DNA of 64,000 nt from Virgibacillus litoralis (GCF_017873675.1 NZ_JAGGKK010000005.1:62001-126000), one strand, 5' to 3'. Positions 45,007 through 53,986 are shown, numbered from the stretch's first letter. Made by a program: numbers and translations. The notes: generated from the sequence alone by a model not told the origin.

Positions 45007-45963
45007 TTATTGCTTTACCCAATACCTACCTTTCTCGACGTAAATTAGTCCGCTTTTTGATAGTATCCTTGTAGCTGCATTCCGTGAGCTCAATTTTAGA
45101 AAACGCATGCATTCTCTGTTTGTTATGTATGGCTTTACTAATAACAAGTAATCAGATATGGCATTTAGGTGAGCGTTCTTCGAGAACATATTACATCTCC
45201 TGCACCTCCACCCGCCATACACCCGCTCCATCCCCAGCAATCCACATTCTGTACAGATAACCCCAGGTAACAGATCCATTTTCTTGATGGAGAATTTCTT
45301 GTTAATATCCATATCAAACACATTGCAGGCATTCAGAATTATTTTTCCAATTTTTCCATCCTGAATCTTGTTAACACTTTGCTCGGTAATTTGTTGTTCT
45401 TTTTCCATAATCATGGAGGGAATTCGTGCTGCATGAGCGACTATCTTTCCAATCGCTTCTGTGTCACCATGCACTTTAATTATGGTAGATGGTTCACTGA
45501 TAGCTACGAAATAATAGATTGGAATACTAGGAAGATTATGTTGGGAGAGCCAGCTTTGAAGGTGAAATTGTTGGTTTTGGACTTGGGTGATAGGATATTC
45601 GAATCCCTTATCTACTTTCCCGTCGCTCCGGGTCATTTGTTTGAGGGTTGTATCGAAGGTTATCGTATCATTAAAGTTTTTTGAATCAACAATATAAATC
45701 GCCTGCTGTGAAAGAACCAGTGAATCAATTTGCACATTTTTGCCGTTCACCCGCAAATAAACATCCTGAAGAATGGTATAGTTTGTCGCTAAGTAGTCAA
45801 GGTAGTAATCAACCTTCAATTCCCCACTAAACCCTTTCTGCTGGATTGCTGCATCTTCCTTCATCGCTGGCAACTGTTGAAAATGTGGTGACAGTCGAGG
45901 AATCGCTGCATCAAGCTTTTGGAGTGGACGTGGTTTAGTCCTTAATTTCATATTCATTTCCAT
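45007..45963 (-). CDS. NERD domain protein
   Basis: The 318-residue protein has the N-terminal NERD (nuclease-related) domain at about 42-165: GFSGELKVDYYLDYL, QIDSLVLSQQAIYIVDSKNF (D-x-V core and the final SK/E site) and PITQVQNQQFHLQSWL. A four-Cys zinc-ribbon follows (CTECG ... CRRC, ~236-258), and then a C-terminal helical tail. NERD proteins are nuclease-like but of unknown role in most Bacillaceae, often beside DNA-processing domains. It is transcribed alone, converging on the 21-bp repeat array. Confidence 0.88.
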   Translation of the reverse strand: MEMNMKLRTKPRPLQKLDAAIPRLSPHFQQLPAMKEDAAIQQKGFSGELKVDYYLDYLATNYTILQDVYLRVNGKNVQIDSLVLSQQAIYIVDSKNFNDTITFDTTLKQMTRSDGKVDKGFEYPITQVQNQQFHLQSWLSQHNLPSIPIYYFVAISEPSTIIKVHGDTEAIGKIVAHAARIPSMIMEKEQQITEQSVNKIQDGKIGKIILNACNVFDMDINKKFSIKKMDLLPGVICTECGLLGMERVYGGWRCRRCNMFSKNAHLNAISDYLLLVKPYITNRECMRFLKLSSRNAATRILSKSGLIYVEKGRYWVKQ

Positions 45964-46287
45964 TTCTCCTTAATTCGTTTTTAGCAATAATATAACGTTT
46001 TACTTCATAAGGGAAATCAGCAACAATCACTGAGGTTGCAATAGAAATGAAATTTAATTCTACTAAAAATAAGGGAATGGAATTTTCCTTTACCCAAGTC
46101 AAAATTCAACCTATATTAGTGATAGGAAAATATAATTTTATTAATTCTAGAAGATATTTTCGGTATCCGTCGAAATTCAACACATCCAATATGAAAAAGC
46201 ATCTAGAACCTAGCGACAATATCTAACAAATTATTTCCCCGGAAATAATTTTGTCGGTATTTGTTTGATAGAAAATAAAACACCAAA
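45964..46287. other. Gene-free region with a degenerate palindrome
   Basis: Contains the NERD-gene promoter side and, at 46149-46170, AGATATTTTCGGTATCCGTCG, a worn copy of the GATTTTCGGC-type palindrome. Nothing else is recognised. Confidence 0.5.
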
Positions 46288-46313
46288 GGACCAGTGCACC
46301 CCCGCACTGGTCC
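46288..46313 (-). terminator. Terminator of the DUF1659-DUF2922 operon
   Basis: GGACCAGTGC and GCACTGGTCC form a perfect 10 bp stem with a 6 nt loop; T-rich sequence follows on the minus strand. Confidence 0.8.
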
Positions 46314-46319
46314 TCAATA

Positions 46320-46535
46320 TTATACTAATTCAACTTCCTGCACATTGCGCTCAACTACGCGTGCACTTTTGATAGATACTAGATTTCCGCCCGATGATGT
46401 GAAAGCATCTTGTGCGATGACCTCGTCCATTGCAGCCTTGACTGCTACTGGATCAACCGGCTCAATTGGCTTTTCTAATGAGTATGTCACTGTTTTTCCT
46501 TCAGCATTTAAGAATTTAAGCTCTAATTTTTTCAT
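46320..46535 (-). CDS. DUF2922 protein
   Basis: Start chosen at 46535, the ATG after AAAGGAGGGAACTCA; a longer frame begins at 46553. The ~71-residue protein is KKLELKFLNAEGKTVTYSLEKP and then an alternating beta/alpha pattern ending ARVVERNVQEVELV, as in the DUF2922 family. It is usually paired with DUF1659 in sporulating Bacillaceae; function unknown. Confidence 0.85.
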   Translation of the reverse strand: MKKLELKFLNAEGKTVTYSLEKPIEPVDPVAVKAAMDEVIAQDAFTSSGGNLVSIKSARVVERNVQEVELV

Positions 46536-46579
46536 TGAGTTCCCTCCTTTCATCCCTTATTTTGTAGAGCTGTGAGTGA

Positions 46580-46804
46580 TTATGCTCCTCTTAGTTCGGA
46601 ACTGTCTTTTCGCTCGATACTTAATAGTGGGCGTTGCTGTAAAACGACGACTGCGTTAGCTATTGAATATAACTGATCAGCTGTTGCAGCGATCTTTACA
46701 TTGTTGAAGCTCTTCGTTTTGAAAAGCTGCTTACCTGATACTTCGTCAATACCGTCATCCAAAATTAGGCTCATACGTGTGTTCACCATTTGTGCTATTG
46801 CCAT
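46580..46804 (-). CDS. DUF1659 protein
   Basis: Start chosen at 46804: AAAGGAGGTGAGCGAC precedes this ATG with ideal spacing, while the in-frame GTG at 46813 lies in the RBS. The ~74-residue protein has the DUF1659 pattern (RMSLILDDGIDEVSGKQLFKTKSFNNV). It is the first gene of a two-gene operon with the DUF2922 gene 44 bp downstream. Function unknown. Confidence 0.85.
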   Translation of the reverse strand: MAIAQMVNTRMSLILDDGIDEVSGKQLFKTKSFNNVKIAATADQLYSIANAVVVLQQRPLLSIERKDSSELRGA

Positions 46805-46850
46805 GTCGCTCACCTCCTTTCACACATACTATCGAACCTCACGACTAAAA

Positions 46851-47011
46851 AGTGGCATCATAATTAAAAAAAGTTATTTTCACTGAAAATGCCACTTTTT
46901 TGGTTTGAGAAACGATAGTACTTAAAAGAAAGAGATTTTCTGCTTTAGCAGAAAATGACCTATTGAATACTTCTCTAAAAAGTAGAAGATTTTCGGCGGA
47001 TGCCGAAAATC
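46851..47011. repeat. Dispersed palindromic module, copy 3 (most complete)
   Basis: In order: the inverted pair AAAAAGTGGCAT / ATGCCACTTTTTT (46850-46901), the linker ATAGTACTTAAAAGAAAG, palindrome one (46935-46956), a spacer with CCTATTGAAT, and palindrome two (46988-47011). It joins features that occur separately at copies 1 and 2. Confidence 0.7.
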
Positions 47012-47046
47012 AACTTATTGGGGAGGTTGGCTGCGCGAGTTAGTCG

Positions 47047-47085
47047 GGCTGCTCGCTCGAGTTTGAGGACTGCTCGCTCGAGTTA
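47047..47085. repeat. Two-copy version of the 21-bp repeat
   Basis: GCTGCTCGCTCGAGTTTGAG is followed by a second CTGCTCGCTCGAGTT. It is the same unit as the array at 44560-44890 and lies at the same place relative to palindrome two. Confidence 0.75.
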
Positions 47086-47118
47086 AGTACATTGCGGCGT
47101 GAGCTCTCCGCATACACC

Positions 47119-47151
47119 AAAAAAGCAGACCCGCCTAAGCGAGTCTGCTTT
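47119..47151 (-). terminator. Terminator of the HAD hydrolase gene
   Basis: On the minus strand AAAGCAGACTCGC and GCGGGTCTGCTTT form a stem, followed by further T residues. Confidence 0.8.
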
Positions 47152-47165
47152 GATCAAACGTTTGA

Positions 47166-47951
47166 TTAACTTTTAATTAATCCTACCATCCTAAGTCCAT
47201 GCAGGATGCCATCATCTTGAACATCTTTTGTCACTAGTTTGGCTGACTCCTTTACTACATCTGATGCATTGCCCATTGCGACGCTATTTCGGACTGATTG
47301 CAGCATTTTAATATCATTCAGGCCATCACCAAATGCGTATACATCATCTGCTGCTATTTGTAAGTGGTCGATTAATTTTTCTATACCAGCTGCCTTTGAT
47401 CCGCCGTGGGGAAGCACATCCATGGAGTGCTCATGCCAACGAATAAATTCAAGCTGCTGCTTAAATGCTTCCCAATAGTCCGGTTCACTCTCCTCCGGGG
47501 AGAACAGCAGGGCTTGGTATACTTCTCCACTATGATGAAATTTGGGATTATAGGTTAACTCCTGATCAACTTTTAATGAGGCGATTGCCGCTTTCACCTG
47601 TGGATGATCTTCCGTATTGGAATACCAATCTTCATGATTCACATAGATAATAGGATGATTTTTGGTTGTTGCAAAGTTATTTAATTCTTCCAGAACATTT
47701 GATGATAAGGGATTCTTGTAAATTGCTTCATTTTCAAAAACAACGTATTGCCCGTTCATACTGACATGTGTATCGATATCCAATTCTTCCAATATTGGTT
47801 GGAATGTAAATGGGGCTCGACCTGTCGCAGCTGCTACAACATGTCCATTGCGCTTCAATTCATCTATTGCTTTTTTTGCTGAGGCTTGTAATTGCTTATC
47901 GTGGTCGAGAAGAGTCCCGTCAATATCAAAGAAGATTAATTTTTTATTCAT
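47166..47951 (-). CDS. Cof-type HAD-IIB family phosphatase
   Basis: The 261-residue protein has motif I FFDIDGTLLDHDK (~7-19), motif II in AAATGRAPF (~54-62), a C2-type cap domain in the middle, and motif III/IV K205-type GGSKAAGIEKLI with AFGDGLNDIKML (~210-221). Cof-like HAD enzymes dephosphorylate sugar phosphates and other small metabolites. It lies downstream of the PTS block, separated by a decayed piece of lpdA. Substrate unknown. Confidence 0.9.
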   Translation of the reverse strand: MNKKLIFFDIDGTLLDHDKQLQASAKKAIDELKRNGHVVAAATGRAPFTFQPILEELDIDTHVSMNGQYVVFENEAIYKNPLSSNVLEELNNFATTKNHPIIYVNHEDWYSNTEDHPQVKAAIASLKVDQELTYNPKFHHSGEVYQALLFSPEESEPDYWEAFKQQLEFIRWHEHSMDVLPHGGSKAAGIEKLIDHLQIAADDVYAFGDGLNDIKMLQSVRNSVAMGNASDVVKESAKLVTKDVQDDGILHGLRMVGLIKS

Positions 47952-47961
47952 TTTTTACTCC

Positions 47962-48085
47962 ATTCCATAGAAAATTGACCATCACCCACCTATGAATGAT
48001 GACCAGTTTAAGAATAATTAAAACGTATGCACTTTTCAAGCCAGGCGCATCCGGCTCCATACAATAGCTTAGGATGATCTCACTT
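47962..48085 (-). pseudogene. Duplicated, decayed 3' end of the dihydrolipoyl dehydrogenase gene
   Basis: On the minus strand 48085-47962 aligns base by base with 52660-52555, the end of lpdA plus its terminator. The reading HPKLLYGAGCAWLEKCIRFN parallels the intact SLFEAGSAWLEKGIHFN, and both are followed by a CATCATTCA/GATGG hairpin and CAATTTT. No upstream part of the gene remains. So the PTS/BglG block between has lpdA 3'-end sequence on both sides. Confidence 0.7.
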
Positions 48086-48208
48086 CAAATTAGCATCGGA
48101 GAAAAAAAGGTTAACATAGAGCGTTAAGCATGATAATAACAGTACACTCGCACGACTCTATGTCAAACCAACTTTAATAGTAGTCTATCGATTGATTAAT
48201 AAACATAA

Positions 48209-48490
48209 TTATTTAATCTGAGCTGAAATTTTTGCATACATCTCATCAATACCCATCCCAGTTAAAAGTGGAACACCATCAATTACTTTTTCCCTTATAT
48301 TGTCTGGAACGATTGTAGTCGATAAGACAATGTCATATTCATCAATTCTATTTATTTCATCACTTATTTTAGATTGATATATCTTGACTTCATTGTTTAA
48401 ATTATTCTCTTTTAGCCATTCTTCGACTTTGCCTTTAACAACTGTTGAAGTTGCTATTCCTGTACCACACATAATTAATAATTTTTTCAT
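48209..48490 (-). CDS. PTS galactitol-type IIB component
   Basis: The 93-residue protein has the phosphocysteine loop LIMCGTGIATSTVV (Cys ~8) at the N-terminus and the alpha/beta fold of GatB-like IIB proteins. It passes phosphate from IIA to the sugar entering through IIC. It is encoded 1 bp after the IIC gene, as the last gene of the PTS block. Confidence 0.9.
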   Translation of the reverse strand: MKKLLIMCGTGIATSTVVKGKVEEWLKENNLNNEVKIYQSKISDEINRIDEYDIVLSTTIVPDNIREKVIDGVPLLTGMGIDEMYAKISAQIK

Positions 48491-49852
48491 TTAAGCTTCC
48501 TTCCTTTCTAAGCTTTCTTCGTTCGCCTTTTGTCTATTTGGTTTTATTTTGTTCTGATAAATTAACCCAAATAATATAAGCAATCCTATTGCTATCATGC
48601 CGTACCAGCTAAATATCTTAGGTATCCATACAAAGATAAATGTTGTCCACACAGCGCCATCAATCAATGCAGAAATACTTGAGCTAGCTCCCGTGTCAAA
48701 ATTGGAAGCAACTGCGGCCTTCGTAAATATTGGAGCTATCCACGTTGCTATATAAAAACCAATACCTATATAAATGGATCCACCGATAACAGTTCTTATA
48801 ATATTGCCTCTAAATACTGGTACCATTAAACAAATCAAAAATGGAATTGATGCTAAATCAGCAAATGGAAGAACTGAATTTCCAGGTAGTATAACTGCCA
48901 TAAAAATTGTAATCGGCACAATTAGTAATGCTGCAGACAGTACTGCGGGATGACCAATAGCTAGTGCACTGTCCATCCCAATATATAAGTCTCGTCCCGG
49001 AAAGCGTCGCTTAACAAACTCTCCCGCTGCCTCTGATACAGGAGTTAAGCCTTCCATTAAAAGGGAAACCATTCTAGGTAATAACATCATTACTGCTCCT
49101 GTTTGAATTGCAAGCTGCAAGGTCTCTGTTACGTTATACCCGGCCAAAACACCTATAACAATACCTATAAAAACACCAATAATCGTTGAGTCTCCAAAAA
49201 CTCCTAATTTCTTTTGAATTGTATCTGGGTCGGCTTCCAACTTATTAAAGCCAGGGATACGGTCAAAAACCCAATTCATAGGCTTTGCTACAAATGCTGA
49301 TGGTGTTGACGTACCATGTGGAAATGTAATATTTTGAAACCCATAAAATTTCTCGATATCTTTTGCGAGTACATCAGCCATTAAATAAATTAGAAGTAAA
49401 TGAACTACAATTGTAAATATCCCTAATCCAAAATCACCTGTAAGCGCATAAACTAAAGAGCCCGTAAATGCAGCATGCCAGAAATTCCAAATATCAACAT
49501 TTAACGTTTTAGTTAATCCAAATGTCAACAATAGAACGTTCACAGCTATTCCAATAGGTATGGCTAAACTACCCAATGCTGTCCCATATGAGATAGCGGA
49601 CACAGCTGGCCACCCTACGTCAATAGTGTTTAAATTAAAACCAAAATTGTCGACCATAGATTGAGCAGCTGGGCCTAAGCTATCTGTAAGTAAACCAATA
49701 ACCAAATTAATTGCAACAAAACCGATCCCTACTGTAATCCCTGCACGAAATGCCTTACCAGGTTTAGTCCCCAAAACTAATGCAAATATAAAAATTATAA
49801 TGGGCAACAAAACACTAGCACCGAGGTCAACAAACCATTGTAATACTCCCAT
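48491..49852 (-). CDS. PTS galactitol-type IIC permease
   Basis: The 453-residue membrane component of the Gat family has ~11-12 hydrophobic segments. Recognisable stretches are FVDLGASVLLPIIIFIFALVLG (~7-28), NFWHAAFTGSLVYALTGDFGLGIF (~123-146), SVAEAAGEF-like PVSEAAGEFVKRRFPGRDLYIGMDSA (~271-296) and GHPAVLSAALLIVPI. It imports a polyol or pentose-type sugar with phosphorylation. No galactitol-phosphate dehydrogenase or tagatose enzymes are near, so the substrate is open. It may supply the neighbouring acyloin-dehydrogenase pathway. Confidence 0.9.
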   Translation of the reverse strand: MGVLQWFVDLGASVLLPIIIFIFALVLGTKPGKAFRAGITVGIGFVAINLVIGLLTDSLGPAAQSMVDNFGFNLNTIDVGWPAVSAISYGTALGSLAIPIGIAVNVLLLTFGLTKTLNVDIWNFWHAAFTGSLVYALTGDFGLGIFTIVVHLLLIYLMADVLAKDIEKFYGFQNITFPHGTSTPSAFVAKPMNWVFDRIPGFNKLEADPDTIQKKLGVFGDSTIIGVFIGIVIGVLAGYNVTETLQLAIQTGAVMMLLPRMVSLLMEGLTPVSEAAGEFVKRRFPGRDLYIGMDSALAIGHPAVLSAALLIVPITIFMAVILPGNSVLPFADLASIPFLICLMVPVFRGNIIRTVIGGSIYIGIGFYIATWIAPIFTKAAVASNFDTGASSSISALIDGAVWTTFIFVWIPKIFSWYGMIAIGLLILFGLIYQNKIKPNRQKANEESLERKEA

Positions 49853-49892
49853 GAAATCTCCTCCTAAATTTATTTTCTATATAAATTGATAA

Positions 49893-50357
49893 CTAGTTTA
49901 GTGATTGGTGTGTCCTATCTCCAATTAACTCATTTAATGTATCAGTACTTTTAATATTAGCTAACTTTGTAACGGTTTCCTGATCTTGAAATAATCCAAT
50001 TAACTTTTGCAGCATTTCTAACTGATCATCTGGGTCCTTTAAAGCAAGCATAAAAATTACCCTCACATCTATTTTCTCATCACTATTTCCCATTACAGAA
50101 AATTTTACTGGCTTTTTCAAAGAAGCGAATGCTATCTGTGGCTCATTCACCTTGTCACTATCCGCATGAGGTATAGCAACTCCAAAAGGTGCTGTGGGTA
50201 AGCCCGTAGGAAACGTCCTTTCCCTTTCAATAATACTTTCAACAAAGTTTTCTTTAACAAACCCTTTATCAAATAGTTGGTTACCTAATAAGGTCAATGC
50301 TTCCTCTTTTGATTCTGAATCCAAATCAATCATGACCAATTCTTTGTCTAACTTCAT
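49893..50357 (-). CDS. PTS IIA component, fructose/galactitol type
   Basis: The 154-residue protein has the phosphohistidine motif PFGVAIPHADSDKVNEP (His ~66) and the EIIA-fru/mtl fold. It receives phosphate from HPr and hands it to the IIB protein encoded downstream. It lies 20 bp after the regulator gene and 40 bp before the IIC gene. Confidence 0.9.
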   Translation of the reverse strand: MKLDKELVMIDLDSESKEEALTLLGNQLFDKGFVKENFVESIIERERTFPTGLPTAPFGVAIPHADSDKVNEPQIAFASLKKPVKFSVMGNSDEKIDVRVIFMLALKDPDDQLEMLQKLIGLFQDQETVTKLANIKSTDTLNELIGDRTHQSLN

Positions 50358-50377
50358 ACTATAGTCCTCCTTCTATG

Positions 50378-52444
50378 TCAGGATGCCATGTTTGTTATCT
50401 TTCGTAAGGAATCAATAATTACTTTTTTCGTTGGATTTTCTAAAATATTCTTTAGTAAACCTTCATCCATTGATAGGTTTGTTAATTGATAGATTGCCTT
50501 CACATGTTGGTTAGCATCAGGTGCGGCAATTACAACAACCAAATTGATTTTTAATTCCTGAGAAAATAAGACACCATCTTTCACGATCAACAAACTCATC
50601 CCCAGTGAATTAACACCATTCTTCGGTTCAGCATGTGGTATTGCTACCTGCTTGCCTAATATCATATATGGATTCTCATAGCTATGAGAATCTATCATTT
50701 TTTTAACATAATTCTCTGTAATTGATTGATTCCTTAGTAAGGGGATGGAGGCTATCTTAATAGCTTCTTTCCAATCCTCTGCTTGGTTAATAACTGTAAT
50801 TGTTTCTTCCGTTATTAAATCTTCCAGACTAGGATTGTTGTCCGCTCCCACTTTCACTTCACCCTGGTGGTTAGATTGTTGTAGCAGGTATTTTTGTAAA
50901 TCTTCTTTTAGCTTTTCTTTATTATTTATTGTTGATGATTCTCCAATGATTTCTATTAACTTATCACTATTGAAAAGATCATTATCAACCCCGTAAATCC
51001 TTTTCATTACTCGCTGTCTTAAATTCCATTTATCTGCTTCTGTAAGTAAAGGATTTATAATAAAAAGATCAATTTCAGTTTTAATCGGCACCGGGGAGAA
51101 GATCACAGCTGCATCTATTGGTCCTAATTCATTAAACTCTCGCATTGACATAGTTGGATAAAAGTAAAATTCAGGAAATAATTTTGAAAGTGTATTTCTT
51201 AATAGTTTTGAAACTGTCACGCCATTTTTACAAACAACTAATGCTTTTTTTCGTGTTGTAAATATTTGCTTTGTTTCTAGTAAATGACCACCTATAAATA
51301 TTGTTAAATAGTGTCTTTCATAATCAGGGATTCTGTTTTTCATAAAATTTTCTAATGGTTTTAGCGAAAATTTCACAATTTGATCCAATCCCAAAAAAGC
51401 ATCTTCTAATTTTACGATGGATTTATCATAACTACTCAAATCATATTTAATCCTATAGTAAGCAGGCTTAAAGTGCAGTATCAACTTTTGAACTAAATCC
51501 TCTTTATTATCTAAATTAATAAAAGCATTTGTTTCAAATTTATCTAATGTTTTATAAAGTGCATTTTCTAGCTGTGGTATTTCATGCTCCATTAATAGTT
51601 CGCCGGAAAAAACATTGGTAGATAACACTTGCAAAGTAATGTACAATCTTTCTATTCTAGGTAATCTGCCTTCATACCTCAATAATCGTTCTGTCGCCTT
51701 ATATTCTTTTGTATCAGACAATTCCTCATATTCAATTTGAGAATCAAACTCGATAATATTGCCTTGCTTTACTCTTTCGAAAATAACTCCAAGGCAATAG
51801 ATTAGTATCTCGAATTTTTCATCCGTGAATTTTATATTTAACATTTCTTCAATGCCTTCTAATTCAACGGAGATACGGTTAAGCTTTTCATCGTGGAGGA
51901 TCGTAAAATCCCGAATTAAAGACAAACCACCATACATATCTCGTGTTTCCTGTATGATATCAAGTAGCAAATTCCGTTTATCCCATTCCAACCCGCTTAA
52001 CTGATAACCCTCAGTTCTTGAGTAGTTTAAGGTCAGCCCATATATATCAATCTTTGTTCGAGCCTTTTTCATATCGTTAAGTACAGTTACGTTACTGACT
52101 TCTAATGCATTTGTAAAATGAAATAAGGATAGGTCGTTTTGTGAGAGCAATATAAATAAAATTAAAAGTACTCTTTCACTCTCCGTTGGAATGTAATAAT
52201 CAGTTAACATATTATGATCACCAGTGAACATTTCCATTAATGTCGAATCAACTAGAAATTGCCCATTGTTTAGTCTCTTGATTCTGGGGTAATTATTATC
52301 CAACAACCAATCATTAATTTTTTCTATGCTATATTTAATTTGCCTTCTGGATAACTTCGTTTTCTCTTCTAATTCTTTACTGGAAGTATTTGGGCTGCTT
52401 ATAAGCTCCTCGAGTATACTGATACTTCTTTTATCTAAATAGAT
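50378..52444 (-). CDS. BglG/MtlR-type PTS-regulated transcriptional activator, no canonical start codon
   Basis: Homology requires the frame to extend above the first usable TTG (52306). The 46 codons from 52444 encode a winged-helix segment (SSKELEEKTKLSRRQIKYSI, then EKINDW) that MtlR/LicR activators always have. In that extension there is no ATG, GTG or TTG before a stop. AAGGGGG lies 8 nt before an ATC at 52444, so a rare AUC start or a mutated start is implied. The protein continues with two PRD domains (~190-400), an EIIB-like domain (VVCKNGVTVSKLL) and an EIIA-like domain with IPHAEPKNG. It should control the PTS genes downstream by PTS phosphorylation. If only the TTG is used, the DNA-binding end is truncated. 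Confidence 0.8.
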   Translation of the reverse strand: MYLDKRSISILEELISSPNTSSKELEEKTKLSRRQIKYSIEKINDWLLDNNYPRIKRLNNGQFLVDSTLMEMFTGDHNMLTDYYIPTESERVLLILFILLSQNDLSLFHFTNALEVSNVTVLNDMKKARTKIDIYGLTLNYSRTEGYQLSGLEWDKRNLLLDIIQETRDMYGGLSLIRDFTILHDEKLNRISVELEGIEEMLNIKFTDEKFEILIYCLGVIFERVKQGNIIEFDSQIEYEELSDTKEYKATERLLRYEGRLPRIERLYITLQVLSTNVFSGELLMEHEIPQLENALYKTLDKFETNAFINLDNKEDLVQKLILHFKPAYYRIKYDLSSYDKSIVKLEDAFLGLDQIVKFSLKPLENFMKNRIPDYERHYLTIFIGGHLLETKQIFTTRKKALVVCKNGVTVSKLLRNTLSKLFPEFYFYPTMSMREFNELGPIDAAVIFSPVPIKTEIDLFIINPLLTEADKWNLRQRVMKRIYGVDNDLFNSDKLIEIIGESSTINNKEKLKEDLQKYLLQQSNHQGEVKVGADNNPSLEDLITEETITVINQAEDWKEAIKIASIPLLRNQSITENYVKKMIDSHSYENPYMILGKQVAIPHAEPKNGVNSLGMSLLIVKDGVLFSQELKINLVVVIAAPDANQHVKAIYQLTNLSMDEGLLKNILENPTKKVIIDSLRKITNMAS

Positions 52445-52566
52445 TCTGTTTTCCCCCTTCCCTATTCACATTATATCACCGGAAAACCAGTCATTGTATG
52501 CGTTTTCATTTAAATGTTTATCACCCTTATTGTCCAACTCTTTAACTCTTTATTAATAGAAAAATT

Positions 52567-52589
52567 GGCCATCATTTTGAATGATGGCC
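52567..52589 (-). terminator. Terminator of the acyloin dehydrogenase operon
   Basis: GGCCATCATT-TTG-AATGATGGCC is a perfect 10 bp stem, followed on the minus strand by AATTTTTC. It is ~9 bp past the lpdA stop codon. Confidence 0.85.
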
Positions 52590-52597
52590 GCATAAGA

Positions 52598-53986
52598 TTA
52601 ATTAAAATGTATTCCTTTTTCAAGCCATGCGCTTCCAGCTTCAAACAACGATTCAGATATCGTTGGATGCGGGAATACCATGCTTTCGATTTCATCTACG
52701 GTTCCTTCCAGGTGCATGTAAGATGTTGCTTGGCTGATCATTTCCGTGACATGGGCGCCAACCATGACAACACCTAGTATTTCACCGTATTTTTCCTCAG
52801 CGATGATTTTCATGAAGCCGCTTGTTTCACCCGCTGCAATCGCTTTTCCGTTTGCAGCGATGTCGACTTTCTTCGCCTTCACGCGATATCCAGCTTCTTT
52901 TGCCTGATCTTCCGTTAATCCGACACTCGCAATCTCAGGGAAGGTATAGACACATCGCGGTATGATTGATTCCTTTTTAGCAGAATTACCTAAAATATGA
53001 TTAACGGCCATAATGCCTTCATCAGATGCAGCATGAGCAAGCTGGAATCCGCCAATTAGGTCTCCGACAGCATAAATGCCATCAATGGAGGTTTTCATAT
53101 TTCGGTCAGCTTTGACAAATTTACCGTCAAAATTAATGGATAAGTCCTCTATTCCAGTGAGATTCGGGGTTCTTCCTACTGAAACAAGCACACTGTCCGT
53201 TTGAAGAGATTTCGTCTCACCATTCTTTTCCATTGTAACGGTTGTTTTGCCATTATCAGATGCAAAACTGGTAATCTTGGATCCTGTATGGATGGTAATC
53301 CCGTTATTAGCGAATTCTTTCGCCAAATAATCAGCAGCATCAGGGTCCTCGTTAGGCAAAATACGGTCAGCCATTTCGACGATTTCTACCTTCGTATCGA
53401 GGCTGTTAAAAATACAAGCAATTTCCAGACCGATAACGCCACCACCAACAATTACCATATGGGATGGAACTTCACTTATATCGAAAATGGTATCACTCGT
53501 ATAATAGTCAACAGTTTCCAGGTCAGGCAGCGGTGGGACAAAAGGCTTCGAACCATTTGCTAAAATAACATTATTAGCCTGAAGTTTCTCGCTGCCATTA
53601 CCAGTCTCAACTGTCACCGTTTTGCTGTCATCAACATATCCAAATCCTTCTAATACAGTGATCTTATTTTGCTTCATTAAGCCTTTGATTCCATTTTTCA
53701 GCTGGTTAACGACTTTATTTTTCCGGTTGACCATTTCTTCTATTGAATAGGAAAAATCATTCACCGTGATTCCATATGTCCTGGAATCTTTTATATCTTC
53801 AATTAGTTCAGCATGCTTTAATAACGTCTTGGAAGGAATGCAGCCGCGATTCAAGCATGTGCCACCAAGGTCACGTCCTTCAACAAGCGCAACAGACAGA
53901 CCTTCTTTTGCAGCGCGGATAGCTGCTACATAGCCCCCGGGGCCGCCGCCAATTATTGCTAGATCAAATGTCTTCATGGATTCCAC
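52598..53986 (-). CDS. lpdA: Dihydrolipoyl dehydrogenase (E3)
   Basis: The 462-residue FAD disulfide oxidoreductase has FAD site IGGGPGGYVAAIRAA (~12-26), redox disulfide GGTCLNRGCIPSKTLL (~41-56), NAD site VIVGGGVIGLEIACIF, and the C-terminal dimer-interface HPTISE with the catalytic His (~441). It reoxidises the lipoyl groups of the E2 protein with NAD. It is the last gene of the E1a-E1b-E2-E3 operon, starting 3 bp after the E2 stop. Complex specificity comes from the E1 genes. Confidence 0.95.
   Translation of the reverse strand: MESMKTFDLAIIGGGPGGYVAAIRAAKEGLSVALVEGRDLGGTCLNRGCIPSKTLLKHAELIEDIKDSRTYGITVNDFSYSIEEMVNRKNKVVNQLKNGIKGLMKQNKITVLEGFGYVDDSKTVTVETGNGSEKLQANNVILANGSKPFVPPLPDLETVDYYTSDTIFDISEVPSHMVIVGGGVIGLEIACIFNSLDTKVEIVEMADRILPNEDPDAADYLAKEFANNGITIHTGSKITSFASDNGKTTVTMEKNGETKSLQTDSVLVSVGRTPNLTGIEDLSINFDGKFVKADRNMKTSIDGIYAVGDLIGGFQLAHAASDEGIMAVNHILGNSAKKESIIPRCVYTFPEIASVGLTEDQAKEAGYRVKAKKVDIAANGKAIAAGETSGFMKIIAEEKYGEILGVVMVGAHVTEMISQATSYMHLEGTVDEIESMVFPHPTISESLFEAGSAWLEKGIHFN

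Noticed and set aside
44517-45074. Long repetitive frames on both strands over the 21-bp array
   Set aside because: They follow from a stop-free unit of 21 bp, have no RBS, and the amino-acid patterns are simple translations of the repeat.
48209-49852. Assigning galactitol as substrate of the Gat-type PTS
   Set aside because: No galactitol-phosphate dehydrogenase or tagatose-phosphate genes are present; only the transporter family can be supported.
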